Shown here one piece after another: positions 8,789 through 17,206 of a stretch of 64,000 nt of DNA. Below the pieces are notes generated by a model. That model did not search any database. It was given only the letters and a program-made list of their open reading frames with translations, and was not told the origin of the DNA. How positions within the stretch are numbered: position 1 is the first letter of the stretch; every line of letters begins with the position of its first letter. This DNA is from Paenibacillus dauci (GTDB lineage: Bacteria; Bacillota; Bacilli; Paenibacillales; Paenibacillaceae): assembly GCF_000971985.1 (NCBI RefSeq), contig NZ_LAQQ01000009.1, positions 105,905-169,904 of the forward strand, in the 5' to 3' direction. A program made the translations under genes and the position numbers.

Positions 8789-8832
8789 CAAAAAAGCAGC
8801 AGCATGCGATCACACCGCATACTGCTGCTGCC
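8789..8832 (-). terminator. Terminator of the esterase gene
   Basis: Minus strand: GGCAGCAGCAGTATGCG and CGCATGCTGCTGC pair around GTGTGAT, followed by TTTTTT. It is 72 bases after the esterase stop. Confidence 0.85.
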
Positions 8833-8903
8833 AAATCGATATATCCTATTGTCGCGTATAACAACTTTCTGTTGATATACAGCAATTTTCACTACAGCAA
8901 CTG

Positions 8904-9860
8904 TCAGCCGAAATGCTGCTGAATGAATTCCATTGTACGACGGTTATGATGCGGACTGACATAATGACCGTCGAACGGGTAGACTGCTATATCCTTTTCC
9001 GAGCGAATCCGGTTGTAGGCAGCGAAGATGGTCTCCGGCAGACAGACCGCATCCTTTAGTCCACAGGAGACAAGCACCGGAATCTTGATCCGGTCCGCCA
9101 GATTGATCATGTCAAAGTAGCTCAGCGTCTCCAGCACCTGATTAAAATGCTGCGGATAACGGCTGACGAACTGGGCAGCTTCCTTGAGCGAACTCTCCGA
9201 ATTCAGGATGCCAAAATCCATGTGGCACATATTCGGAATATTCGCTACCGCTATCGCCGGAATCTCGCTCAGCGCCGAAGTGATTAACACCAGTCCGCCG
9301 CCCTGACTGCCACCATACGTAGCAATCCGGCTTGCATCTACACCCGGCTGGGCGGCCGCCCATTCGATGGCTTGGAGAGCATCCACCGTGATCGCACGAT
9401 AGTAAAATGTATTCTTGTCCAGAATACCCTGCGACATCCAGCCAGAGCTCATGCCGAACTCGGATGGCATGCGGCTGCCGGTCTCCCCGCCTTGTCCCCG
9501 TACATCGATCGCGAATACGGCGTATCCCATGGATACCCACTGGGCATAATCTTCAGGGTAGCCTTTGCTACCGGCATAACCGTGGAAAATAACGATACAA
9601 GGCAAAGCTGTATCTCCTGCATCTGCCGGACGAACATACCAGCCCGACAGCGGAGTATCATCGAATCCTTCGTAGGTTACCCGATAAGAACGCACAGCTT
9701 TCATCGGGGTTGGGCATTCTTCCATCGAAGCGGAAAGTGGTTTATTGTGGAACTGCTGCAGCGTCTGCTCCCAGAACTCATCCAGATCTACAGGCGAAGT
9801 CAGCATTGGCGCATACTGCTCCAATTCGCGGACTCTTCTGGCGATAGCGTGACTAATCAT
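8904..9860 (-). CDS. Acetyl xylan esterase / cephalosporin-C deacetylase family hydrolase
   Basis: 318 residues, the usual length of the AXE1 (CE7) alpha/beta-hydrolases, which remove acetyl groups from xylo-oligosaccharides and related small esters. The nucleophile Ser185 lies in YGGSQGGG; Asp270 (GLKDAVCLPE) and His299 (FDGHY) complete a triad at the positions expected from characterised CE7 enzymes. The oxyanion/RGQGG motif is at 121-125. There is no signal peptide, so it acts in the cytoplasm on imported substrates. AAAGGAG lies 10 bases before the ATG. A small membrane-protein gene starts just upstream on the same strand with a 15-base gap. Confidence 0.93.
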   Translation of the reverse strand: MISHAIARRVRELEQYAPMLTSPVDLDEFWEQTLQQFHNKPLSASMEECPTPMKAVRSYRVTYEGFDDTPLSGWYVRPADAGDTALPCIVIFHGYAGSKGYPEDYAQWVSMGYAVFAIDVRGQGGETGSRMPSEFGMSSGWMSQGILDKNTFYYRAITVDALQAIEWAAAQPGVDASRIATYGGSQGGGLVLITSALSEIPAIAVANIPNMCHMDFGILNSESSLKEAAQFVSRYPQHFNQVLETLSYFDMINLADRIKIPVLVSCGLKDAVCLPETIFAAYNRIRSEKDIAVYPFDGHYVSPHHNRRTMEFIQQHFG

Positions 9861-9875
9861 AGGACATAGACTCCT

Positions 9876-10091
9876 TTATTTATTAAGATTAACAATCCAG
9901 CCGGTGATCATACGGAAGCAAAAGCTGAAAATGGCTGCCGGAATGATTAACGTGATCAGCGTAATAATAATACTCAGTGCACTCACCGAACCAGGATGGT
10001 TTCGGAATTCCAGAATCACCAGCAGGATAGCCATAATAACGTACCAGGCAATAAAATCAGACTTTCTAAAATTGGATTTGATCCAGTTCAT
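9876..10091 (-). CDS. Small two-helix membrane protein, unknown function
   Basis: 71 residues from the ATG with correct spacing to AGAGGG; an ATG two codons earlier overlaps that site. A short basic N-terminus (MNWIKSNFRKSDF) is followed by two hydrophobic segments (about 14-30 and 39-60) and a short tail. I do not recognise a family. The stop is 15 bases before the esterase start, so the two are probably co-transcribed; a functional link is speculative. Confidence 0.65.
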   Translation of the reverse strand: MNWIKSNFRKSDFIAWYVIMAILLVILEFRNHPGSVSALSIIITLITLIIPAAIFSFCFRMITGWIVNLNK

Positions 10092-10412
10092 TGTCATACC
10101 CTCTTCACATGTAATAAGCCTGCATCATTCCGGCAGGCCCAATACGTAAATGCTATCAATAAAAGCGCTTGATTACAACCTATTCCGCGAGATATACGTC
10201 TTTCTTTTGACAGATAAAACTCGTGAAAAAATCCATAATATGCAACATATGGTAGATCACTGCGTATATGTACCTTAAGCCTGTTCCGCATCCCTATATC
10301 TTCTAAAAAAATCGTGCTGCATCGGTGTAATTGTAAATGGAACAGACCCAGCAAAAGACAGGCGCTAAAAACCGCCGATCCATCTCATCCTAGCTTAAAA
10401 AGGAGGGCTATA
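10092..10412. other. Gap between divergent small-protein and DUF418 genes
   Basis: About 320 bases that must carry both divergent promoters. I see no clear -35/-10 pair, hairpin or small gene. The upstream extension of the DUF418 frame from 10314 lacks a ribosome-binding site. Confidence 0.4.
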
Positions 10413-11636
10413 GTGTACATAACCAATCGAAGATTGAAAATGATCGACGCCATGCGCGGATTTTCCCTACTCGGTATTATCCTCGCCAATATGCTGATTT
10501 TTCAGTATGGTTCCTGGGGAGCGATTGATCTAAAAGAATCCGGCTTCTCCACAGCGGATCAAATTGTGAACAAACTGCTGGAGGTGCTGGTTGTCGGCAG
10601 TTTTATGCCGATATTTGCTTTTCTGTTCGGCTTTGGCATTATCAAGATGAAAGACAGTCTGGAAAGCAGGCAGCTTTCTCCGTATCCTTATTTGAGTCGA
10701 CGCTTTTTGCTGCTCATGCTGATCGGCATGCTGCATGGATTTTTTATCTGGGAAGGCGATATTTTAACGTATTATGGATTATATGGATTTGTACTGCTGC
10801 TGTATATCCGCTGTCGTCCACGCACACTGCTGATATGGACGATCACCGGATTCAGCCTGATGCTGCTGTTTGGTGTACTGTCTCTCTGGATATCCACTCC
10901 CGAGACTGCGCTTACCGAGATGGAGCGCAGCTATCATCTGGAGACGCTGCATGTATACAGTATGGGCAGCTATGCGGATATTCTCGTACAGCGTAATATG
11001 ACGACGCCTTTTCTGGATTTCCCGCTGGCTTTTATCTTGATCTTTGTGCTGGTTGGCATGACCTCGCTATTGTATATTCCTTTATTCTGGCTGGGTATGT
11101 ACATGGCGCAAAAAGGCATATTTAATGATCCACAGAGCAAATCCAGATTATATCGTAATGGCATGCTGATCTTCCTGCCTGTTGGTCTGATCAGTAAATC
11201 CATGATGGTCATCATGCCGGTACTGGATTGGGAGACGTTTTCACTCCTGTTTGGCGGACCGATCCTGTCGATCGGATACATTTTTGCTTTTGCCTGGCTG
11301 TACCTCAAATGGCAATCAGCCAAGTGGATGAATGGATTCATCGCAATCGGCAAGCTGTCACTCACCAACTATCTACTGCAAAGCATCATTTGTACGACTA
11401 TTTATTATGGTTATGGATTGGGTCTGTTCGGACAGCTCGGCATTGCATGGGGAGCGTTGGTAGCTGTACTCATTTATGCCCTGCAGTTCGTTCTCAGTCC
11501 GCTGTATTTGCGCAAATACAATTACGGACCGGTGGAGAAGCTGCTGCGAATGTGGACGAATTGGTCCCGGAGCGGCAAGCTGCCTACGCAGTCTCCGGTA
11601 AGTGATCAGGCACAACCGGCTGTACGACATCTGTAA
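10413..11636 (+). CDS. DUF418 (YeiB-like) integral membrane protein
   Basis: About 407 residues beginning at GTG 10413, chosen because AAGGAGGG lies 5 bases upstream. The family hallmark RLKMIDAMRGFSLLGIILAN sits near the N-terminus and is followed by roughly ten hydrophobic segments. The C-terminal DUF418 region contains the conserved GKLSLTNYLLQS. Members occur throughout Bacillota; transport or acyl transfer has been proposed but no reaction is firmly established. The last 30 residues are polar. A terminator follows at 11682. Confidence 0.88.
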   Translation: MYITNRRLKMIDAMRGFSLLGIILANMLIFQYGSWGAIDLKESGFSTADQIVNKLLEVLVVGSFMPIFAFLFGFGIIKMKDSLESRQLSPYPYLSRRFLLLMLIGMLHGFFIWEGDILTYYGLYGFVLLLYIRCRPRTLLIWTITGFSLMLLFGVLSLWISTPETALTEMERSYHLETLHVYSMGSYADILVQRNMTTPFLDFPLAFILIFVLVGMTSLLYIPLFWLGMYMAQKGIFNDPQSKSRLYRNGMLIFLPVGLISKSMMVIMPVLDWETFSLLFGGPILSIGYIFAFAWLYLKWQSAKWMNGFIAIGKLSLTNYLLQSIICTTIYYGYGLGLFGQLGIAWGALVAVLIYALQFVLSPLYLRKYNYGPVEKLLRMWTNWSRSGKLPTQSPVSDQAQPAVRHL

Positions 11637-11681
11637 CCTGGATCTATGATACAACCATAACCAACTAGATAATTGCTCACC

Positions 11682-11714
11682 AAAAAGGAAGCCCGCCTAT
11701 GGAGCTTCCTTTTT
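11682..11714 (+). terminator. Terminator of the DUF418 gene
   Basis: AAAAAGGAAGC pairs with GCTTCCTTTTT around CCGCCTATGGA. It may also serve the convergent GNAT gene, whose stop is at 11763. Confidence 0.8.
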
Positions 11715-11762
11715 GACTATATCCATCTATTAAGAGTCATCTTCTCCAACGTTGAAAAGGAA

Positions 11763-12206
11763 TTAGAGAATTCGTTTTACAAATCCGGTAGACGTCGCTT
11801 CATATCCCAGATGACGATAAAAGTCATGCGCTCCGGTTCGCTCTTCACGGTTGCCGCTATTCAGTGCAAGAGCCCGTGCCCCTACGCTACCTGCCCAGCC
11901 TTCCGCTGCCAGAATCAATGCTTTGCCGATCCCGCCGCCGCGCTGCTGTTCACGCACGACCAATGAACCGATCCGTACATGCACTCCATCACGTTCAAAA
12001 CGCAGTTCCCGGATCAATCCGATCATGCCAATCACCTCACCATCGGCTTCCGCCACATAGCACTGATAATCAGGATGCTCCTGCAAAGCGAGAAACCTTG
12101 TATTCATATCTTCCTCGGATACCGGATATCCCAATTCATCCATCAACACCGCCAGTGCCGCTATATCCTCCTGATGCGCTTCCCGAATTACCAATGTCTG
12201 TTCCAT
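11763..12206 (-). CDS. GNAT-family N-acetyltransferase
   Basis: 147 residues. The acetyl-CoA-binding motif A is VREQQRGGGIGKAL (R/Q-x-x-G-x-G/A), preceded by the beta-4 strand IGSLVV and followed by FYRHLGYEA, the usual C-terminal motif B. The start is the second of two adjacent ATG codons because it lies 6 bases from AGGAGG rather than 3. GNAT enzymes transfer an acetyl group to an amine; the acceptor cannot be deduced. Neighbours give no pathway clue. Confidence 0.88.
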   Translation of the reverse strand: MEQTLVIREAHQEDIAALAVLMDELGYPVSEEDMNTRFLALQEHPDYQCYVAEADGEVIGMIGLIRELRFERDGVHVRIGSLVVREQQRGGGIGKALILAAEGWAGSVGARALALNSGNREERTGAHDFYRHLGYEATSTGFVKRIL

Positions 12207-12667
12207 CATTTTCCTCCTTATTGTTCATTCCTTCCAGCTGTGCCGGTTCCCATGTCAATCTGATATGTATGCTGTCCTGCTATTGAGTATATCCTACTGT
12301 TAATCACAGTATAGCCAACTCTGCTGCTGCATCCTATCTACACAAAATGATGATTTTGTCAGATTATCAGACAGGGTTCTCATGGAAGCAACAGACGGAC
12401 AAGTATCTGCTTTCTTTCCCCATTTCACAAGCAGGCTAATCAGCAGGTTTAATCATGCCGTTCTCCTTCGGCCATTAACCATGCTACCAGGTTTGTTGCT
12501 GTCCTGCTCTCTTCTATGAAAATAAGGAAATTCGGTTATATCCGCTGCCAAAAAGGGGAAACAAAAATAGAAGAAAAATTACAAAATTTGTATGTGATTA
12601 TAGGGTGTTATATAATGGGGACAGTATTCTTTATGTAAATAATTATATATTTACCAAGGAGGAACTT
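12207..12667. other. Intergenic region upstream of the P450 gene
   Basis: About 460 bases between divergent genes. The right-hand part carries the P450 promoter. The left part (12230-12540) shows no gene, no strong hairpin and no recognised operator. Confidence 0.5.
12588..12616 (+). promoter_or_regulatory. Probable promoter of the P450 gene
   Basis: TTGTAT (12588-12593), 17 bases, TATAAT (12611-12616). The flanks are very A-rich upstream, like an UP element. The leader to the ATG is about 45 bases. Confidence 0.6.
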
Positions 12668-13876
12668 ATGAAAAAGATCAGCAATAAATATGCCAACTAC
12701 ATTCCTATGCGTGAATTAAATACGACGGAACAACAATTATTCCCTTTTGATGTGTATAACGATCTGCTGGAGCAGTCTCCTGTCCGTTACGACGAGAATC
12801 GCAGTTGCTGGGATGTATTCCGGTATGAAGATGTGCAGTATGTACTGAAAAATCCCAAGCTGTTCTCCTCCCGGCGCAATCGCGCCAACCGTGAGAGTAT
12901 GCTGACCCAGGACCCGCCCAAGCACAAGCAGCTGCGCGATCTGGTCAATCAGGCATTTACCCCGCGCAAGATCGAAGAGCTGGCACCGCATATCCAGAAT
13001 ATCGCAGACGATCTGCTGACGCCTCATCTGCAGGTGGGACAGATGCAGATGGTGCATGATCTGGCTACCCCACTGCCGGTGATCGTTATTGCCGAGCTGC
13101 TGGGTGTGCCTTCCTCCGACCGAGATCGGTTCAAGGAATGGTCCGATATTCTCGTCAAAGGTGCACGCGATGACAGTGATGAAGCTTTTCAGGAATTGAT
13201 GGAGGAGAAAGATCGTACCAATGCCGAGCTGGGCCAATACTTTGCCCGCATTATCGAGCAGCGTCGCCAGAGTGCACAGGATGATCTCATCTCTCTATTG
13301 ATCGCAGCCGATATTGAAGGCCAACATCTGACCGAGGATGAGATTATCAGCTTCTGTATCCTGCTGCTGGCAGCCGGTAACGAAACGACTACCAATCTGA
13401 TCACTAATGCAGTACGTATTCTCGCAGAGCAGCCGGAGCTGCAGCAGCGGCTACGTGAACATCCGGAGATGATACCGACTGCTGTCGAAGAAACACTGCG
13501 CTATTATCCACCTATCGTTGCGATTGGACGCGTCGCCAAAGAAGATATCGAGCTGCGTGGTCAGCATATCCGCGAAGGCGAGCAGGTGATTTCCTGGGTA
13601 GGCGCAGCCAATCGGGATGAACAGAAGTTTGCAGATGCAGATACATTTATCCCGGATCGCAAGCCGAATCAGCATATGGGCTTTGGGTTTGGTATCCACT
13701 TCTGTCTCGGTGCTCCACTGGCACGGCTCGAAGGTCGGGTCGTTCTGAATACACTGCTGCGTCATATGGACCGAATTGCGCTGGCAGAAGGCGCACAGCT
13801 GGAGCCAATCCAGAGTGCCTTTGTATTCGGAGTCAAAGAGTACCCGATCACTTTTCAGCCTATTCAGCCGGATTGA
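12668..13876 (+). CDS. Cytochrome P450 (CYP107-like)
   Basis: 402 residues from the ATG 7 bases after AAGGAGG. The I-helix oxygen-activation motif AGNETT is at 236-241, the K-helix ExxR is E275-R278 (ETLR), and the heme-ligand loop FGFGIHFCLG is at 339-348 with Cys346 as the thiolate ligand. Soluble, with no membrane anchor, as usual for bacterial P450s that hydroxylate small lipophilic molecules. The overall pattern fits the CYP107/CYP109-type enzymes of Bacillales. No ferredoxin, reductase or biosynthetic cluster is adjacent, so redox partners must be encoded elsewhere and the substrate is unknown. Confidence 0.95.
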   Translation: MKKISNKYANYIPMRELNTTEQQLFPFDVYNDLLEQSPVRYDENRSCWDVFRYEDVQYVLKNPKLFSSRRNRANRESMLTQDPPKHKQLRDLVNQAFTPRKIEELAPHIQNIADDLLTPHLQVGQMQMVHDLATPLPVIVIAELLGVPSSDRDRFKEWSDILVKGARDDSDEAFQELMEEKDRTNAELGQYFARIIEQRRQSAQDDLISLLIAADIEGQHLTEDEIISFCILLLAAGNETTTNLITNAVRILAEQPELQQRLREHPEMIPTAVEETLRYYPPIVAIGRVAKEDIELRGQHIREGEQVISWVGAANRDEQKFADADTFIPDRKPNQHMGFGFGIHFCLGAPLARLEGRVVLNTLLRHMDRIALAEGAQLEPIQSAFVFGVKEYPITFQPIQPD

Positions 13877-13968
13877 TCTTCTATTGTTGATTGATCAGGT
13901 GTAGATACATTCAAGATTGCTGCTAAGTAGCAAGTAGCAACCTATTATAAAAGACATTTGTATTCCGC

Positions 13969-14006
13969 AGGCAACTTTCTTTTCTATATAAGAAAGTTGC
14001 CTTTTT
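13969..14006 (+). terminator. Terminator of the P450 gene
   Basis: AGGCAACTTTCTT and AAGAAAGTTGCCT pair perfectly around TTCTATAT, with a following TTTTT. Confidence 0.9.
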
Positions 14007-14187
14007 CATTTTTGTATAAAAAATACAAGATGCAATCAAGATGCAATTAATATGTAACTATATATATAAAAACAAACCTTACCTAGCTTCTTTTGTGAGC
14101 GTTAGTTGAAACATGTGCAGTTACAGGTTAAAATCTATTTCATCAGCAGGCTGTACAGCTTGCTTATAACCAAAGGAGTGATGACTA

Positions 14188-15132
14188 ATGAACAAGAAAA
14201 GTACACGCTGGATTGGTGCAGCCGTCGCCGCTGCCATCACCGTTACCACAGCCGGACTGCCTGCCACTGCCAATGCTGCTTCCTCCGTTTGTCCGCCTGT
14301 GCCTGTATCCCAGACGGGAACGAGTGCCAAAGCTTTCGTATCGCAGCAGACCAAAAACAAACAATTGGTAATGAATATGTACCAAGACGTATTTAATCAG
14401 CACAAGCTGAATAAAATCAGCTCTTATATCGCCAAAGACTATATTCAGCATAATCCACTGGCTGGAGACGAACGACAGGCTTTTGCCGACTATTTCGGTG
14501 CCTATATCAAACAGAATCCCCATCTGAAAGCAGATGTGAAGCGTATTATTGCCCAGGGTGATCTGGTATTGGTTCACAATCATGTAACAACGAGTAAACA
14601 AGATAAAGGAATAGCGGTTGTAGATATTTTCCGGATCAAAAATAACAAAATTGTCGAGCATTGGGATGCAGGACAGACTGTACCGGAAAAATCCGCCAAT
14701 GATAATACCATGTTCCCTCTTCCCGGTACTCCTGTACAGTTACAACCAGTTTCTTCCCAACAAGTTGCAGCTAACAAGAAGCTGGTAACTACGTTCTATA
14801 ACCAGTTCTTTAATAAACATGACGGAACCGCTCTGCAAAAATATGTCGCGGAAGATTATATCCAGCATAACCCTACCGTACCTACCGGCCGCAAACCGCT
14901 GGAAGCTTTTATTCCCATGCTGCAAAGCAATCCGGACAGCCGCAACAAAATCATCCGTGTCATTGCAGAAGGTGATATTGTCGCCCTGCATGTTCATGCC
15001 CAGAGCAGCAAAACGGACCGCGGAAGTGCCGTTGTGGATATTTTCCGTGTAGCGAATGGCAAGATTGTCGAGCACTGGGATGTCGTACAACCAGTACCGG
15101 AGAAATCCGTTAATACCAATACGATGTTCTAA
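14188..15132 (+). CDS. Secreted protein with two tandem SnoaL-like (NTF2-fold) domains
   Basis: 314 residues. The N-terminus MNKKSTRWIGAAVAAAITV with ATANAA is a Sec signal peptide, cut near residue 31. Two halves of about 118 residues are clear duplicates: each has NK-x-LV near its start, an AxDYIQHNP motif, VVDIFR, KIVEHWD and PEKS...NTMF at its end. The HNP and EHWD motifs are typical of SnoaL-like polyketide-cyclase-fold proteins. Most relatives are single-domain; here an internal tandem duplication gives a two-domain extracellular protein. The ligand or reaction is unknown. AAAGGAG lies 9 bases before the ATG. Confidence 0.85.
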   Translation: MNKKSTRWIGAAVAAAITVTTAGLPATANAASSVCPPVPVSQTGTSAKAFVSQQTKNKQLVMNMYQDVFNQHKLNKISSYIAKDYIQHNPLAGDERQAFADYFGAYIKQNPHLKADVKRIIAQGDLVLVHNHVTTSKQDKGIAVVDIFRIKNNKIVEHWDAGQTVPEKSANDNTMFPLPGTPVQLQPVSSQQVAANKKLVTTFYNQFFNKHDGTALQKYVAEDYIQHNPTVPTGRKPLEAFIPMLQSNPDSRNKIIRVIAEGDIVALHVHAQSSKTDRGSAVVDIFRVANGKIVEHWDVVQPVPEKSVNTNTMF

Positions 15133-15214
15133 TCGCCAAAGATATTCAATAACAAATAAATCCCTGGACTCTCTTCTAACATATGGGAACTCTCAGGCCC
15201 TATTGAGAACGATG

Positions 15215-15243
15215 AAGCGCTGGCTGCTGCTGGCGCTTTTTTG
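15215..15243 (+). terminator. Terminator after the SnoaL-like gene
   Basis: AAGCGC pairs with GCGCTT around a GC-rich loop, followed by TTTTTT. Confidence 0.75.
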
Positions 15244-15287
15244 CTGTTCATTTTGCTGATCGTCCTATTTATTGTCTTTCCTTTAAT

Positions 15288-15355
15288 TCTTAAGGGCGTC
15301 TTCAGAATTTCTTTCGTTTTATCCTCAGTAGGTCCTTATATTTGTTCCTTATAGT
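15288..15355 (+). promoter_or_regulatory. Possible response-regulator direct repeats and -10 box before the DedA gene
   Basis: TCTT recurs exactly every 11 bases at 15288, 15299 and 15310, the spacing used by OmpR-family regulators. A TATAGT -10 box lies at 15350-15355 with no good -35 box in front, as expected of an activator-dependent promoter. The link to the regulator at 16526 is inference. Confidence 0.4.
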
Positions 15356-15386
15356 TACTGTAACAGAACAACAAAGGAGCTTTCAC

Positions 15387-15866
15387 ATGATCAACAGTCT
15401 GCTCGTCCACTACATCGAGAGTTATGGTTACCCTGTTTTTTTCCTGGCTTTTTCTTTGGGCCCTTTTGGTATTCCGATTCCTAATGAAGTAACACTTCTG
15501 ACCGGCGCCATTTTGAGCAGTACAGGTGCGCTGAATCCCTATTTAACCTACAGCATTATTCTGGCTGGTCTATGGACCGCAGTCACACTGGGTTACTGGG
15601 GTGGCAGATTATTCGGACAGCAAATAGGTGAACGGTTTCGCCATAATCGTCATTTTCAAAAAGCCGAAGCCATCTTTAACCGTTTTGGTGAAAAAGCTAT
15701 TTGTCTTGCTTTTTTCCTTCCGGTTATCCGCTATCTTATCCCTCTATTCGCCGGGATCAGCAGTACCACATTCCGCCGATTTGCTCTTTTGTCATACAGT
15801 AGTGCCTTGTTTTGGACAGCAGCCTTTTTTATAGTTGGTCATTTTTTGGGAGGGCTCACTTTTTAG
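15387..15866 (+). CDS. DedA-family membrane protein
   Basis: 159 residues from the ATG 7 bases after AAAGGAG. It has the DedA (SNARE-associated/VTT) features: a re-entrant FGIPIPNEVTLLTGA near the N-terminus, GYWGGRLFGQQIG, and LPVIRYLIPLFAGIS, the counterpart of the conserved R-x3-P-x3-G loop. DedA proteins are flippases of undecaprenyl-phosphate or phospholipids, needed for membrane potential and resistance to cationic peptides. It is somewhat shorter than typical members (about 200 residues). It begins a tight cluster with a methyltransferase-like gene and a two-component system, starting 47 bases before the next gene. Confidence 0.88.
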   Translation: MINSLLVHYIESYGYPVFFLAFSLGPFGIPIPNEVTLLTGAILSSTGALNPYLTYSIILAGLWTAVTLGYWGGRLFGQQIGERFRHNRHFQKAEAIFNRFGEKAICLAFFLPVIRYLIPLFAGISSTTFRRFALLSYSSALFWTAAFFIVGHFLGGLTF

Positions 15867-15913
15867 TATCTGTATAGATCCCATTCAGGAAGAGATAACA
15901 GGAGGAAAAATCA

Positions 15914-16474
15914 TTGCGTATTAAAGAAAGTCTACTTTTTCTACATCGTTTTTTTGGACATCCCAAACGGGTCGGCAGCGTTGCGCCCAGTTCACGGTTT
16001 CTAGCTGCCCGAATGATGGAGCCGATTCCCTGGGAACAGGTACAGGCCGTCGCTGAACTGGGTTCGGGTACAGGTGCGATTACCCGCGCTATTCAGGCGA
16101 ATGCCGACAGTTCTACACGGATATTATTGTTTGAGATGGATAAAAGAATGCGCGAATATCTGAAAATCCAATATCCGTCATTTACCTGCCATACCAATGC
16201 ACGCCATCTCACGATCAAGATGAAGCAGGATCATATCGATCAACTTGATGTGGTTGTTAGCGGGTTGCCCTTTTTTAACTTTACTCCGGATAATCGGGAA
16301 TTCCTGATCAATCAAGTACTTGAGGCGCTTAAACCAGGTGGTCTGTTTATCACTTATCAATATTCCCTTCAGATGAAAAGGATTTTGGCCGACAAATTTA
16401 TTATCGAAGAAATCAAATATGTACCTTTGAATATTCCGCCTGCCTTTGTATATGTATGCCGCAAGAAAGAGTAA
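15914..16474 (+). CDS. SAM-dependent methyltransferase, phospholipid N-methyltransferase-like
   Basis: 186 residues beginning at TTG 15914, which follows GGAGGAAAAA at proper spacing. Motif I is ELGSGTGAITRAI (about 49-61), and an acidic ribose-binding residue follows in FEMDKRMREYL. Motif IV reads DVVVSGLPFFNF, matching the SGLP variant of the PmtA-like (COG3963) group rather than the NPPY of rRNA dimethylases. The N-terminal FLHRFFGHPKRVGSVAPSSR is also typical of that group. Likely acceptors are membrane lipids such as phosphatidylethanolamine, but this is inferred from family resemblance. Its place between DedA and a two-component system fits envelope remodelling. Confidence 0.8.
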   Translation: MRIKESLLFLHRFFGHPKRVGSVAPSSRFLAARMMEPIPWEQVQAVAELGSGTGAITRAIQANADSSTRILLFEMDKRMREYLKIQYPSFTCHTNARHLTIKMKQDHIDQLDVVVSGLPFFNFTPDNREFLINQVLEALKPGGLFITYQYSLQMKRILADKFIIEEIKYVPLNIPPAFVYVCRKKE

Positions 16475-16525
16475 AGCAGAAGGATAGAATTTTTATTATT
16501 TAAGAAAGAAAAGAGTGTGATACAT

Positions 16526-17206
16526 GTGACAACCATTCTTGTAGTCGACGATGATTCGGATATCCGGGATGTCATTCATATTTATTTGCGTAATGAAGGT
16601 TATACGGTTATAGAAGCCGAGGATGGTATAGATGCACTGGAAGCGATGAATCATCATTCATTTGACCTGATCATTCTGGATATTATGATGCCTCGCATGG
16701 ATGGAATCAAAGCCTGTATGGAAATTCGCAAACAATCCCATGTTCCTATTCTGATGCTATCCGCCAAAGAGACCGATATGGACAAAATTACCGGATTGAC
16801 TACCGGAGCAGATGATTATATCGTCAAACCCTTCAACCCGCTAGAACTGTTGGCTCGTGTCAAAGCCCAGCTGCGCCGCCAGGCTATGCTGAGTCAGAAA
16901 GAACATCCGGCAGTCATTCAGATTCGGGATCTGATTGTGGATAAGCACAAACATGCTGTTATGTTAAAAGGTACTCCCATAGCGCTTACTCCTCTGGAAT
17001 TCTCGATTCTGGAGCTGCTCGCCAGTCACCCAGGGCAGGTATTCAGCTCTGCACGTATCTACGAAAGTGTATGGAAAGAGCCCTTCGGATACTCTGATAA
17101 TACAGTGATGGTCCATATCCGAAATCTACGCGAAAAGATCGAAAAATCTCCAAAAGATCCTCACTATATCAAAACCGTCTGGGGAGTAGGCTATAAAATT
17201 GAATAA
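16526..17206 (+). CDS. OmpR/PhoB-family response regulator
   Basis: 226 residues. The receiver domain has the acidic pocket DDD (8-10), phospho-acceptor Asp52 (LIILDIMMPRMDG), Ser79 and Lys101 (VKPF). A C-terminal winged-helix domain (about 130-226) ends KTVWGVGYKIE, as in VanR/PhoB-type regulators. The GTG at 16526 is chosen because it gives the normal MTTILVVDDD start and a 10-base spacing to AGAG; a GTG nine bases earlier overlaps that site. The stop overlaps the start of the kinase gene, so the pair is translationally coupled. Confidence 0.93.
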   Translation: MTTILVVDDDSDIRDVIHIYLRNEGYTVIEAEDGIDALEAMNHHSFDLIILDIMMPRMDGIKACMEIRKQSHVPILMLSAKETDMDKITGLTTGADDYIVKPFNPLELLARVKAQLRRQAMLSQKEHPAVIQIRDLIVDKHKHAVMLKGTPIALTPLEFSILELLASHPGQVFSSARIYESVWKEPFGYSDNTVMVHIRNLREKIEKSPKDPHYIKTVWGVGYKIE

